Source: Lentibacter sp. XHP0401 (GTDB taxonomy: Bacteria; Pseudomonadota; Alphaproteobacteria; Rhodobacterales; Rhodobacteraceae). Taken from it: a DNA stretch of 64,000 nucleotides. Under the pieces are notes generated by a model. The model saw nothing but the letters and a program-made list of their open reading frames with translations, was not told the origin of the DNA and searched no databases. A program made the position numbers and the translations under genes. The DNA is taken from contig NZ_JAOWLC010000009.1 of the NCBI RefSeq assembly GCF_025751535.1, forward strand, positions 119,363 to 183,362, written 5' to 3'. This document shows positions 1 to 8,917 of this stretch, in pieces (within the stretch, counting starts at the first letter, position 1; each line of letters opens with the position of its first letter).

Positions 1-1543
1 TGTGGTGCACAATGGCATCATCGAAAACTACCGCGAGTTGCGCGCAGAACTGGCCACCAAAGGCATCGGCTATGAAACCGATACAGATACCGAAACCGTC
101 GCCCTCATGGCGCAGGCACTACTGGACGAGGGCCAAAGCCCGCGCGAGGCCGCGCTCGGCACAATCGAGCGGCTCACAGGCGCCTATGCGCTCTGCTTTC
201 TCTTTGAAAGCGAGGACGATCTACTCATCGCCGCACGCCAGGGCTCCCCTCTGGCAATCGGCTATGGCACAGGCGAAATGTTTGTCGGTTCCGATGCCAT
301 CGCGCTCGCCCCGCTGACCAACCAGATCACCTATCTGGAAGAAGGTGACTTTGCCGTTATCACCCGCGCGCATGTCGAAATCCTCGATGCCGCCCGCCGC
401 CCCGCCAACCGCGAAATCAAAACAGTCGATATAGAGACCGATCAGATCGACAAAGGCGGCCACAAGCATTTCATGGCCAAGGAGATAGCCGAGCAGCCCC
501 GCGTGCTCACCGAGGCCATCGGATACTACCTCACCGATGATGCGACAGGCATCAAACTGCCCGGAAAAGGCATTGATTTCACAAAAATCGACCGCCTCAC
601 CATGGTCGCCTGCGGCACAGCCTTTTACGCCTGCCTCACCGCCAAATACTGGTTCGAGCAGATCGCAGGCATGCCTGTCGAAGTCGATATCGCCTCCGAA
701 TTCCGCTACCGCGAACCGCCTGTCACCGCGCGTACAGCCGCGCTCTTTGTCAGCCAGTCAGGTGAAACAGCCGATACCCTCGCCGCCCTCCGCTACTGTG
801 AGGGCAAGGCCGAGACAATCCTCTCGGTCGTCAACGTCAGCACAAGCTCTATCGCGCGTGAAAGTGATCTGGCCCTACCGATCATGGCTGGCCCCGAAAT
901 CGGCGTGGCATCCACCAAGGCCTTCACCTGCCAGCTCACAGTGCTCTACCTTCTGGCGCTGGAAGCGGCCCATGCCCGTGGCCGCCTGACAGATTCAGAG
1001 CTCACCGACAGAATCTCCGAGCTGCGCAGCCTGCCCGCCACAATCAACACAGCGCTCGCGCTGGACAAGACACTCGCCCACGCAGGCCTCAAGCTCTCCG
1101 AGGCTAATGATGTGCTCTTCCTCGGGCGTGGTCTGATGTACCCCCTCGCCCTTGAAGGCGCTCTTAAACTCAAAGAGATCAGCTATATACACGCCGAAGC
1201 TTACGCATCAGGCGAACTCAAGCACGGCCCCATCGCCCTGATTGACAAAACCATGCCCGTGGTCGTCAAAGCGCCCCGTGATGCGCTTTTTGAAAAGACC
1301 GTCTCCAATATGCAGGAAGTCATGGCGCGTGACGGTAAAGTCATCCTCATCACCGACGAGGCAGGCGCAGCCGAAGCGGGCGACGAGACCTGGATGACCA
1401 TCGTCATGCCCACCGTCCCCACGGCGCTCACGCCCATTCTCTACGCGATCCCTGCACAGCTTCTGGCCTATCACACCGCTGTCGCCAAAGGCACCGATGT
1501 GGACCAACCGCGCAACCTCGCCAAGTCGGTTACAGTAGAATAA
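1..1543 (+). CDS. glmS: Glutamine--fructose-6-phosphate aminotransferase (isomerizing), 5'-truncated
   Basis: Makes glucosamine-6-phosphate from fructose-6-phosphate and glutamine, the first step towards UDP-GlcNAc for peptidoglycan and LPS. About 513 residues are present against roughly 605 in the family. The reading frame is open to the window edge, so the N-terminal Cys nucleophile and about 90 residues lie outside. The GTG at base 2 is an internal valine codon (VVHNGIIENY matches the family interior), not a start. The rest of the glutaminase domain is followed by two SIS sugar-isomerase domains: VACGTAFYA near residue 200, SQSGETADT near 250 and LGRGLMYPLALEG near 373. The C-terminus PRNLAKSVTVE is the conserved family ending, so the 3' end is intact. 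Identification is secure. Confidence 0.97.
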   Translation, partial: VVHNGIIENYRELRAELATKGIGYETDTDTETVALMAQALLDEGQSPREAALGTIERLTGAYALCFLFESEDDLLIAARQGSPLAIGYGTGEMFVGSDAIALAPLTNQITYLEEGDFAVITRAHVEILDAARRPANREIKTVDIETDQIDKGGHKHFMAKEIAEQPRVLTEAIGYYLTDDATGIKLPGKGIDFTKIDRLTMVACGTAFYACLTAKYWFEQIAGMPVEVDIASEFRYREPPVTARTAALFVSQSGETADTLAALRYCEGKAETILSVVNVSTSSIARESDLALPIMAGPEIGVASTKAFTCQLTVLYLLALEAAHARGRLTDSELTDRISELRSLPATINTALALDKTLAHAGLKLSEANDVLFLGRGLMYPLALEGALKLKEISYIHAEAYASGELKHGPIALIDKTMPVVVKAPRDALFEKTVSNMQEVMARDGKVILITDEAGAAEAGDETWMTIVMPTVPTALTPILYAIPAQLLAYHTAVAKGTDVDQPRNLAKSVTVE

Positions 1544-1659
1544 GGCCAAGCGGCCATAGGGCCTTGGGACACAGTGTTTCCAAGCAAAGTGTTGAAAAGT
1601 GGCCTTCCCTTGCGTAAACAAAACGTCTCGCGCTTACGCAGGGGGCTACGGGTCCGACC

Positions 1660-2802
1660 ATGTCGCAGATAAAACAACGCATCGCTTATTTTGAGTCCCT
1701 GCGGGGGCTCGCCGCGATGGTGCTTGTCTTCTTTCATCTGCAAGCCAACACCGCGCTGGTCACCAATGCGCTGGTCAGCAACGCATGGCTGATGCTGGAT
1801 TTCTTTTTCTTGCTCTCAGGCTGCGTGATCACGATGGCCTTTCATCATCAAATGAACACGGGCGCAGGCATTTCCTCTTTCTTCAAGGGCCGCCTGCTGC
1901 GGCTGTATCCGCTGCATGTCCTGATGCTGTTGGTCTTCCTCGGCTTCGAGTGCATCAAGTTTCTCGCCACAGCCCGCCTCGGGCTCTCTTCTGAGCAAGC
2001 CGCCTTCTCCTCGAATGATCTGAGTTCTTTCGTGCACAACCTGTTTCTCACACAGATGCTCTTCGTCGATGAGCTGACATGGAACAAACCAAGCTGGTCA
2101 ATCTCGTCAGAATTCTGGACTTATGTGGCCTATGCCGCGCTGGCCTATAGCCTGCGTCATTCAGAGCGCCTCTTTCTCTGGGCCAGCGCCATTCTGGCGC
2201 TGAGTGCCTTTTATTTTCTCTATACACACGACATGAGCGCCCAACACGGTCTCGCCCGCTCGCTTTATGCATTTTTCGTGGGCGTTCTGATCAGCCATGT
2301 GATCCGCACCAGCAAAATCCAGCTGCCCACATGGACACTGAACCTTTCGCTCACGGTCACACTCGTGATCATCTGCACAGGCCCATGGCCTTATACCGAG
2401 AGCTATAGCGTCTTCTTCTCGGGCATCTTTATCGTTCTGCTCCTCGCGCTCTTCCTCACGCCCGAAGACGGCGCAGTGAAACGCGCCCTGTCAAACCGCT
2501 ATCTCGTGCGCCTCGGTACAATCAGCTTCGGCATCTACCTCATTCATTCGGCCGTCTGGTGGATCATGGCGCAAACAGCACGCGTGCTTGTGCGCCTGTT
2601 TCCCGATATCGCGCCAGAAGCGCTGCAAACCGATGTGCTGGAAGTGCCTTGGATCGCGAACTTGATTTTGCTGATCGGCGTTCCTCTTATCATCGCTCTG
2701 GGTGAGCTGAGCTATCGCAAGTTCGAAAAACCGATTTATGATTTGCGCTGGAAGCCCCTTTCTGGTTTTGTGCCGCAATTCAACCAGCGCGACCCCAACT
2801 AA
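1660..2802 (+). CDS. Acyltransferase 3 family integral membrane protein (OafA/YrhL-like)
   Basis: 380 residues, almost entirely hydrophobic, with about ten predicted membrane segments. The N-terminal block YFESLRGLAAMVLVFFH (residues 10-26) is the acyltransferase-3 signature: the Arg of LRG and His26 are the usual catalytic-site residues. Family members move acetyl or other acyl groups onto sugars of LPS O-antigen, exopolysaccharide or other surface glycans at the inner membrane. No glycan genes adjoin it here, so the substrate cannot be inferred. It follows glmS by 116 bases with no clear terminator, but no operon link is claimed. Confidence 0.88.
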   Translation: MSQIKQRIAYFESLRGLAAMVLVFFHLQANTALVTNALVSNAWLMLDFFFLLSGCVITMAFHHQMNTGAGISSFFKGRLLRLYPLHVLMLLVFLGFECIKFLATARLGLSSEQAAFSSNDLSSFVHNLFLTQMLFVDELTWNKPSWSISSEFWTYVAYAALAYSLRHSERLFLWASAILALSAFYFLYTHDMSAQHGLARSLYAFFVGVLISHVIRTSKIQLPTWTLNLSLTVTLVIICTGPWPYTESYSVFFSGIFIVLLLALFLTPEDGAVKRALSNRYLVRLGTISFGIYLIHSAVWWIMAQTARVLVRLFPDIAPEALQTDVLEVPWIANLILLIGVPLIIALGELSYRKFEKPIYDLRWKPLSGFVPQFNQRDPN

Positions 2803-2841
2803 CAGGGGGCCGCTGGGCCACTTAATATCCAGCAGGCTGAT

Positions 2842-3528
2842 ATGACCCTAGACGACGCCCTCAATGCCCTGAAAGCCGCCGCCGAAGAGGGGCGCGCCGA
2901 AGGCATGGCCGAGTATCACAAAGTTCCGCGTGAATACCTCGGCGTGCCCAACCCCGCGATCAACGATCTCGCCAAAGAATGGCGCGGGGAAATGAGCCTC
3001 GAGGAGCGCGTGCAGCTGGCCGATGAGCTCTGGAAAACCAACATTTTCGAAGCCCGCCTCGCCGCCGCCAAACTGCTCACCCAAGCGCGTATCTCCCCCG
3101 ATCAAGCCGTCTGGGATCTGATTGTGTCGTGGGTTCCCGATTTTGACAGTTGGGCAATTGCCGATCACGCCATGATGGCTGGCCAGAAACGCCTCGTGGC
3201 GGATCAATCCCGCATCGAAGAGGTGGAGCAATGGACCAAATCCGATGTCCACTGGACGCGCCGCGCTGCCATGGTCATCACCCTGCCCTATACCAAGCAA
3301 AATCACCCCAAGCCCGAGGAAATGGCCATCCGGCAACGCGTTCTCGGCTGGGCGGTGCGTTATGTGGAAGACCCCGAGTGGTTCATCCAGAAATCCGTCG
3401 CATGGTGGCTGCGCGACCTGTCCAAGCATGATCCGCAGCGTGTTGAATACTTCCTCGCCAACCACGCGAAAAAGATGAAGCCCTTTGCACGCAAGGAAGC
3501 TGCCAAGTTTCTCCCGAAAGAAGCTTAA
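2842..3528 (+). CDS. DNA alkylation repair protein, AlkD-like HEAT-repeat family
   Basis: 228 residues, mostly amphipathic helices with many Trp and Arg residues, matching the AlkD/AlkC DNA-glycosylase superfamily (Pfam DNA_alkylation). The block VPDFDSWAIADH (about 98-109) and the DVHWTRRAAMV stretch near 135-145 fit the helical repeats that line the DNA groove. Known members excise N3- and N7-alkylated purines; that activity is inferred from family only. Its stop overlaps by four bases the stop of the convergent ABC permease gene, so the two transcripts are antisense at their 3' ends. Confidence 0.85.
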   Translation: MTLDDALNALKAAAEEGRAEGMAEYHKVPREYLGVPNPAINDLAKEWRGEMSLEERVQLADELWKTNIFEARLAAAKLLTQARISPDQAVWDLIVSWVPDFDSWAIADHAMMAGQKRLVADQSRIEEVEQWTKSDVHWTRRAAMVITLPYTKQNHPKPEEMAIRQRVLGWAVRYVEDPEWFIQKSVAWWLRDLSKHDPQRVEYFLANHAKKMKPFARKEAAKFLPKEA

Positions 3529-4316
3529 CCGCGCCAGCGCAGCAGGCGTTTTTCCACCTGTCCGATGAGTGTGCTCACCACCACGCCAATCAGCGACAGG
3601 ATCACAACACCCGCAAACAGCCTCTCAAGGTCATAAAGCGAACCCGCCTGCAAAATATAAGCGCCAATGCCATATTCCGCGCCAAGCATTTCCGCAGCCA
3701 CCAGCAGGATAATCGCAATCGCGAGGCTAATTCTAAGCCCTGATAAAATTCCCGGCATCGCCCCGGGCAGCACGATCTTGCGCACGATCGACCACCAGCC
3801 AAGCCCGAAGCTCTGCCCCATCCTGATAAGCGTGCGGTCCACATTATCAACCGCACCGTAGGTGGCGACAACTGTGGGGGTAAAAGTGCCAAAGGCAATG
3901 AGCGCGTATTTGCTCGCCTCATCGATGCCAAACCAGATCACAAACAGCGGCAACAGCGCGATCTTGGGAATGGGAAACAGCGCTGCGACAAGCGGTACAA
4001 GCCCCGCGCGCACATATGAAAAGAGGCCGATCAACACGCCGACAGACACCCCGACAGCCACACCAAACGACGCGCCCACAACCAGCCGTGTGAGTGAAGG
4101 CGCAAGATGCTTCGCAAGCATCCCGCTTTGCCAAAGCTCGCCAAAGGTGGCGAACACATCGGACGGCCGCGGAAGCGTCAACTGCGATATCCAGCCCGCC
4201 CGTGTGCCCCATTCTGCAATAGCGATGAGCACAACGAAAACGACAAGCCCGACACCCCTGCGCGCCGTTGGCGCAAAGCCACCGCCACGAAAACGGACCT
4301 CTCTTGCGTCAGACAT
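3525..4316 (-). CDS. ABC transporter permease, SsuC/TauC type
   Basis: 263 residues with about six membrane segments. The binding-protein-dependent permease EAA loop is at about 165-190 (GQSFGLGWWSIVRKIVLPGA), which docks on the ATPase. The start was placed at MSDAREV rather than an upstream in-frame ATG, because this ATG lies in an ATGTCTGA overlap with the stop of the ATPase gene upstream, an 8-base coupling. The family carries nitrate, sulfonate, taurine or thiamine-precursor ligands, and the sequence does not say which. It is the last gene of a three-gene minus-strand importer operon. Confidence 0.9.
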   Translation of the reverse strand: MSDAREVRFRGGGFAPTARRGVGLVVFVVLIAIAEWGTRAGWISQLTLPRPSDVFATFGELWQSGMLAKHLAPSLTRLVVGASFGVAVGVSVGVLIGLFSYVRAGLVPLVAALFPIPKIALLPLFVIWFGIDEASKYALIAFGTFTPTVVATYGAVDNVDRTLIRMGQSFGLGWWSIVRKIVLPGAMPGILSGLRISLAIAIILLVAAEMLGAEYGIGAYILQAGSLYDLERLFAGVVILSLIGVVVSTLIGQVEKRLLRWRG

Positions 4317-5076
4317 CAAGCAACTCCTCATCCGCCGCCTTAGCCTCGGCGCGCATCAGCTCCCAGAGGTGCTTTTGCACCGCTTCAAGCGCCTCGTCAC
4401 CATGGCTGCGCGCTTCCAGAGGCGTAGCGATTTCAACGATCTCGTGGATCTGTCCCGGCCGGCGCGACAGCACCACAATCTTGTGCCCGAGGCGCACAGC
4501 TTCAGCAAGGTTATGCGTCACATAAACCGCCGTAAACGGCTGGCGCGTCCAGAGGCTCACCAGATCGTCCATCAACAACTCGCGCGTCTGCGCATCGAGC
4601 GCAGAAAGCGGCTCGTCAAGCAACATCACAGCAGGCTTCACCGCCAGTGCCCGCGCAATCGCGACCCGTTGTTTCATCCCGCCTGAAAGTTGGCGCGGCA
4701 GAGCCTCGGCAAAGTCGCTCAGCCGCGTGCGCGCCAACACATCGCCGATAATTGCGTCCGCCGCCGCTCCCTTTATGCCATGATCCTCCAGCACCAGCGA
4801 TATATTCCCGCGCACCGAGCGCCACGGAAGCAGTGCAAAATCCTGAAACACATATGTCAGCGGGTTCAAGCACCCCTCGGGTGCTTCGCCAAGCTGCAAA
4901 ACACGGCCCGATGTGGGCTTCTCAAGCCCGCCGACAAGCCGCAGCAAAGTTGATTTCCCGCAACCAGACGGCCCCACAAGGCAGACGATTTCGTCGCTTG
5001 CCACCTCTAATGAAATGTCGCGCAATACCTCAGTGCCGCCATAGGAATGGCTGATGCGCTCAAGCGATAGATCCAT
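4309..5076 (-). CDS. ABC transporter ATP-binding protein, SsuB/TauB type
   Basis: 255 residues, a single ABC domain. Walker A is GPSGCGKS (35-42), the signature is LSGGMKQ (130-136) and Walker B is VMLLDEP (150-156), followed by ALD; the switch His is in YVTHNLAEA. It energises the permease encoded immediately downstream, with which it overlaps by eight bases. A GC hairpin at 5101-5119 separates it from the upstream binding-protein gene. The sequence fits the nitrate/sulfonate/bicarbonate importer ATPases rather than exporters. Confidence 0.93.
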   Translation of the reverse strand: MDLSLERISHSYGGTEVLRDISLEVASDEIVCLVGPSGCGKSTLLRLVGGLEKPTSGRVLQLGEAPEGCLNPLTYVFQDFALLPWRSVRGNISLVLEDHGIKGAAADAIIGDVLARTRLSDFAEALPRQLSGGMKQRVAIARALAVKPAVMLLDEPLSALDAQTRELLMDDLVSLWTRQPFTAVYVTHNLAEAVRLGHKIVVLSRRPGQIHEIVEIATPLEARSHGDEALEAVQKHLWELMRAEAKAADEELLDV

Positions 5077-5100
5077 GATTTATATGTCCCATATACGGCA

Positions 5101-5119
5101 GGAGGCCATAACAGCCTCC
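5101..5119 (-). terminator. Intra-operon hairpin between binding-protein and ATPase genes
   Basis: GGAGGC (5101-5106) and GCCTCC (5114-5119) form a 6-bp stem with a 7-base loop in the 54-base gap after the binding-protein stop. There is no T-run, so it is more likely an attenuating or mRNA-stabilising hairpin that favours binding-protein transcript than a true terminator. Function is inferred. Confidence 0.4.
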
Positions 5120-5130
5120 CACCTCAAAGC

Positions 5131-6150
5131 TCAGGCTTCAAACGTCTCGACATAGCTTGTATCCACAAGCGTATCGAGCGTGATATCCTTGCCCACGAGG
5201 TCTTCGGCCTGGAACCATGCAAGCTGATCCGCCATCGAAGCCATATTAAGCTTCGCACCTTCATTCAGACGCATCGTGCCGTTGATGATGCTTGGCGCCG
5301 CCTTTTCGCGCGGACGGTCGGTATAGACATATTTATGGATCAGATCGACCATCGCTGCCTCACCCTCGTCACCGCCAGCGCGGTCAATCATCGCGCTGTT
5401 ATAATCGGTCACACCCTTGGAATAGGCTGCAAGGAAATCACCTGTCTGGTCACGCTCGTCGCTCGCGTTTTTAGCCGAGGTAAACACCGTGGTCACCTGA
5501 TAGGCTGGCAGATAGTCAGACACATTACCGATGATATGCACAGCCCCCGAGCCAGCCAAAGGCTTGGCAATATGCGGCACAATGCTCCACGCATCAATCT
5601 GGCCGGACTTCAGCGCGCCAATCACGGCGCCCACTTTTTGAAGCGGCGTAAAGCTCAGCTCGATACCTTCTTTCTCGGCCATTTTCGCGCCCATGTAATG
5701 GAAAGAAGAACCCGCCTGCGTGACGCCGAACTTCTTGCCGCCCAGCATGGCCGGCGTCGTTATTCCGGCCTTGAAGGCAGCGTCGGAGGCAAGAATTTTC
5801 TGCCCGTCAATGCCCTGCTCTTCGCTCAGAGAGCCGCCGATCACCTTGATCGCGCCCTTGTCGGCCAGTGAAATCAGACCGCCGGACACAGCCGTCACAG
5901 CATAGTCCACATCCCCCGAAGCAATCGCCACGGCCATGGGCTGCGCGGCTTCAAAAAAACGCAGTTCTACATCAAGGCCGGCCTCGGCAAAGTAGTTGCG
6001 CTCAACGGCCACAAAGCTGCCCGCATGAGAAGCAAAGCGCAGTGCGCCAACCACAATCTTCTTGTTTGAAGCAATCGCAGGCGCCGCAAGGCTCACCCCT
6101 GCCGCCGCACCCAGCATCCCAAGCGTCTGACGCCTGTTAAATCCAGCCAT
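5131..6150 (-). CDS. ABC transporter substrate-binding protein (NMT1/SsuA-like), Tat-exported
   Basis: 339 residues. The start at MAGFNRRQT was chosen over an ATG 24 bases upstream because a GGGAGAGA ribosome site sits just before it and because it puts the twin-arginine motif (R6-R7, then a hydrophobic stretch ending in APAIA) at the N-terminus. The mature part is the NMT1/THI5-type periplasmic fold, with segments such as VSGGLISLADKGAIK. Homologues bind sulfonates, nitrate, bicarbonate or pyrimidine precursors; no ligand can be assigned. A Tat signal on such a protein means it folds before export. It is the first gene of the importer operon. Confidence 0.88.
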   Translation of the reverse strand: MAGFNRRQTLGMLGAAAGVSLAAPAIASNKKIVVGALRFASHAGSFVAVERNYFAEAGLDVELRFFEAAQPMAVAIASGDVDYAVTAVSGGLISLADKGAIKVIGGSLSEEQGIDGQKILASDAAFKAGITTPAMLGGKKFGVTQAGSSFHYMGAKMAEKEGIELSFTPLQKVGAVIGALKSGQIDAWSIVPHIAKPLAGSGAVHIIGNVSDYLPAYQVTTVFTSAKNASDERDQTGDFLAAYSKGVTDYNSAMIDRAGGDEGEAAMVDLIHKYVYTDRPREKAAPSIINGTMRLNEGAKLNMASMADQLAWFQAEDLVGKDITLDTLVDTSYVETFEA

Positions 6151-6243
6151 ATTCTCTCTCCCGATTTCTAGCACTCAAAGTCTACAGGGCCGCATTTTCG
6201 CCCGCTGCGGCGGCAGAGTAAACACCTACCTTGTGTCGGGGTG

Positions 6244-7209
6244 TCAAAACAGCTTCAGTTTCTTGAACAAAACAAACTGGGCCACCAAAACGGCCACAAT
6301 CACTCCGCAGATAATGGCAAAGCCGTTGGGGCTGTCCGCCAGTGGCACACCGCCGACATTCACTCCCAAAAGCCCGGTCAAAAACCCGATCGGCAGGAAA
6401 AACGCCGAGACCACCGTCAGCACAAGCATCTGCGTGTTCATCTGTTCGGCCCGAGCATCCATCACCTGATCATGCACAATTTGCGCACGGTCCCGAATGG
6501 CATCAAGCTCCTCGCTCAGCCGCGTGAGCCGGTCAATCGCCTCGCGCAGCTGCCCCAAAGCCTCGCGCGACACCCAGTCAAACCCCTCCACTTCAAAGGT
6601 CGTCAAAGCATCGCGCTGCGGAAACATATAGCGCCTGAGCCCGGTGGCCACTTGCCGGATACCGGCCAAAGCACGCCGCGTTTCACTCAGCGTCCCCTCT
6701 TCCAGCCCGTCCGAGATCGTGTCGAGTTTCTCGTTCAGTTCTGCCACAACAGGCTCCGCACGGTCCGCCAACCGCAGCGCGACAGCGGCGACAAACTCGG
6801 CAGGCCCAAGCGGTGCGCGCCCGTCCTCAACCATTTTCACAATATCAACAAGCGCGTTCAAAGGCCGCACACCACAGCTCACAACCCGCCCCGCCTCGAT
6901 CCACAGACGCAGCGAAATCATGTCTTCAGGTTCGGCACCTTCATTCAGGTTCACACCGCGCAAAACAAGAATAGCTCCGCTCCCGTGCGGCGTGCAGCGC
7001 GGGCGTGTTTCTTCGGCTGTCAGTGCTGTTTTGATGGTCTCGTCAAGGCCGAAGCCCTCAAGCCTCGTCCGCAAACTCTCAACATCACCCTGCACATGCA
7101 GCCAGCGGTAGCCGCCGCTCGTTTCACGCTCGGCAACCTCATCCCCAAGCGCAAGCGCGCTGCGATCAATGCCAATCAAATAGCCGAACGCGGGTTTTAT
7201 TTCGGGCAT
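6244..7209 (-). CDS. CorA-family divalent cation transporter, ZntB-like
   Basis: 321 residues: a large cytoplasmic N-terminal domain, then two C-terminal membrane helices. The signature between the helices reads G-V-N (282-284) followed by VGGVP, as in ZntB zinc transporters, rather than the G-M-N of CorA magnesium channels. The protein ends in a basic KKLKLF tail. It probably moves Zn2+ or another divalent ion across the inner membrane; direction is uncertain. It stands alone, with the lipoprotein gene 13 bases upstream on the same strand. Confidence 0.85.
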   Translation of the reverse strand: MPEIKPAFGYLIGIDRSALALGDEVAERETSGGYRWLHVQGDVESLRTRLEGFGLDETIKTALTAEETRPRCTPHGSGAILVLRGVNLNEGAEPEDMISLRLWIEAGRVVSCGVRPLNALVDIVKMVEDGRAPLGPAEFVAAVALRLADRAEPVVAELNEKLDTISDGLEEGTLSETRRALAGIRQVATGLRRYMFPQRDALTTFEVEGFDWVSREALGQLREAIDRLTRLSEELDAIRDRAQIVHDQVMDARAEQMNTQMLVLTVVSAFFLPIGFLTGLLGVNVGGVPLADSPNGFAIICGVIVAVLVAQFVLFKKLKLF

Positions 7210-7222
7210 CTGCGGCTCCGCT

Positions 7223-7738
7223 TCAGTTCAAAAAGACATCAACCTCGGGCAAGTCCGTCAAAGGCGCTTCAATCACCCGCAGAGCCGCCAGCGACATACG
7301 GCTGCCCGCCGTCTTCGGCCCGTCAAGAGGCAGCAGGTCGAGCTCGACCGCTTTTCCGTTCTTGGGGTAAACAACCCGCCCCTTGGCAGGCGCGCTCACA
7401 AGCGGCGTTCTGATCCAGAGCCCCGGTTGCGCAGGGTCGCCCAATGAGGCCACAGTGCGCCCGAGCGCGCGGCCCTCACCGCTTGCCGCTTTCTGCTCGG
7501 CCGCAACCGCAGCTGCTCTTTTTTCGTCCGCACTGGTGGTGTCAAACTGCTCCACAGTGCGCGCACCGGCGGGCGGGCGGGCGGCAGGCGTGGTGTTCAG
7601 CGCCTCAGGGCGCGCATTGGGCCGCAGCGGCCCCTCACCATCAGACGTTTCAACAGGCGCAGCAACCTCAGCTCCCTGCACCAATGCGCAAGCGCCAAGC
7701 AACGCCACCAGACTCATACTGAAAAAAACATGTCTCAT
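7223..7738 (-). CDS. Putative Ala/Pro-rich lipoprotein of unknown function
   Basis: 171 residues. A lipoprotein signal ends in LLGAC with Cys17 as the acylation site. A Pro/Ala-rich, low-complexity linker (about 25-100) follows, then a compact C-terminal region with PGLWIRTPLVSAPAKGRVVYP, consistent with an envelope-anchored protein. Similar short lipoproteins are common in roseobacters and are often mislabelled D-galactarate dehydratase; nothing here supports that enzyme. It is transcribed divergently from moaA and may share a transcript with the ZntB-like gene 13 bases downstream. Confidence 0.75.
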   Translation of the reverse strand: MRHVFFSMSLVALLGACALVQGAEVAAPVETSDGEGPLRPNARPEALNTTPAARPPAGARTVEQFDTTSADEKRAAAVAAEQKAASGEGRALGRTVASLGDPAQPGLWIRTPLVSAPAKGRVVYPKNGKAVELDLLPLDGPKTAGSRMSLAALRVIEAPLTDLPEVDVFLN

Positions 7739-7823
7739 ACGGCCAGATTATGCGCCCGTATGCCACTTGGCCAGAGCAGAAACACCCTTGCCCTGACCCT
7801 TTGCAGCACTTAACTGTGAAGAC

Positions 7824-8831
7824 ATGACACAGCCGCTGATTGATCCCTTCGCCCGTCCGATTTCCTACCTGCGCGTTTCCGTGACCGACAGGTGCGATTT
7901 CCGCTGCGTCTACTGCATGTCCGAAAACATGACATTCCTGCCCAAGAAAGAGCTTCTCACCCTTGAGGAGCTTGACCGCATGTGCAGCACATTCATCGGC
8001 CTCGGCGTTGAAAAACTGCGCATCACAGGCGGCGAGCCCCTCGTGCGCAAAGGTATCATGACGTTTTTTAACGCCATGACACGACACCTCGACAGCGGCG
8101 CTTTGAAAGAACTCACCCTCACAACCAACGGCTCCCAGCTTGTGCGCTTTGCCGATGATCTCTACGCTGCGGGCGTACGCCGCGTGAACATCTCGCTCGA
8201 TACGCTCGATGAGAAAAAATTCGCCGACATCACCCGCTGGGGCCGCTTGCCTCAAGTCCTCAAAGGCATCGAAGCCGCCAAAAAGGCAGGCCTGCGCGTC
8301 AAAATCAACGTCGTCGCCCTCAAAGGCTTCAACGAAGACGAGCTGTTCAGCATCACCGAGTGGTGCAAGGCCGAAGACATGGACCTCACCTTTATCGAAG
8401 TCATGCCCATGGGCGACATCGGCAATGAAGACCGGCTTGATCAATATTGGCCGCTGAAAGACCTGCGCAACACACTCGCAGAGCGCTACACGCTCGCCGA
8501 ACTTTCACACCGCACAGGCGGCCCCGCCCGCTACGTGCGCCTTGAGGAAACCGGACAGCAAATCGGCTTCATCACGCCGCTCACGCATAACTTCTGCGAA
8601 AGTTGCAACCGTGTCCGCCTCACCTGCACGGGCGAGCTTTTCATGTGCCTCGGGCAGGAAGACAACGCCGATTTACGCGCCGCCCTGCGCGACAGCCCCG
8701 ACAGCAACACTCCGCTGGAGGAGGCCATCCGCGCCGCCATCGCGCTCAAGCCGAAAGGTCATGACTTTGATTACGACCGCCAAAGCGTCGCTGGCAAAAT
8801 GACCCGCCACATGAGCCACACAGGCGGCTGA
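7824..8831 (+). CDS. moaA: GTP 3',8-cyclase (molybdenum cofactor biosynthesis)
   Basis: 335 residues. A radical-SAM enzyme that converts GTP to 3',8-cyclo-GTP, the first step to molybdopterin. The N-terminal CxxxCxxC is C24, C28 and C31, for the SAM-binding cluster. The second cluster motif is C258-x2-C261-x13-C275, specific to MoaA. The TGGEP motif follows the first cluster. The C-terminus here is MSHTGG, ending in the conserved GG. No other moa or moe gene is in the window. The ribosome site upstream is weak. Confidence 0.97.
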   Translation: MTQPLIDPFARPISYLRVSVTDRCDFRCVYCMSENMTFLPKKELLTLEELDRMCSTFIGLGVEKLRITGGEPLVRKGIMTFFNAMTRHLDSGALKELTLTTNGSQLVRFADDLYAAGVRRVNISLDTLDEKKFADITRWGRLPQVLKGIEAAKKAGLRVKINVVALKGFNEDELFSITEWCKAEDMDLTFIEVMPMGDIGNEDRLDQYWPLKDLRNTLAERYTLAELSHRTGGPARYVRLEETGQQIGFITPLTHNFCESCNRVRLTCTGELFMCLGQEDNADLRAALRDSPDSNTPLEEAIRAAIALKPKGHDFDYDRQSVAGKMTRHMSHTGG

Positions 8832-8863
8832 TCTGGCGGCAAAACAGACCGCAGGTCAAACGC

Positions 8864-8896
8864 AAAAGCGGCGACAAACCTATGGCCTGCCGCCGC
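8864..8896 (-). terminator. Probable terminator after the M20 gene cluster
   Basis: GCGGCG (8868-8873) pairs with CGCCGC (8891-8896). On the minus strand the stem is followed by TTTT, then GCGTTT. The loop is long (17 bases), so confidence is modest. It lies between the convergent ends of moaA and the first M20 gene. Confidence 0.4.
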
Positions 8897-8917
8897 ACGT
8901 TGCTTTTGTCCTAAGAC

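Noticed and set aside
2..4. GTG as a start codon for glmS
   Set aside because: It falls within a conserved interior block, and the N-terminal Cys domain is missing, so the gene begins outside the window.
1542..1567. Terminator after glmS
   Set aside because: AAGGCC and GGCCTT can pair, but the stem is short, the loop 12 bases and no T-run follows.
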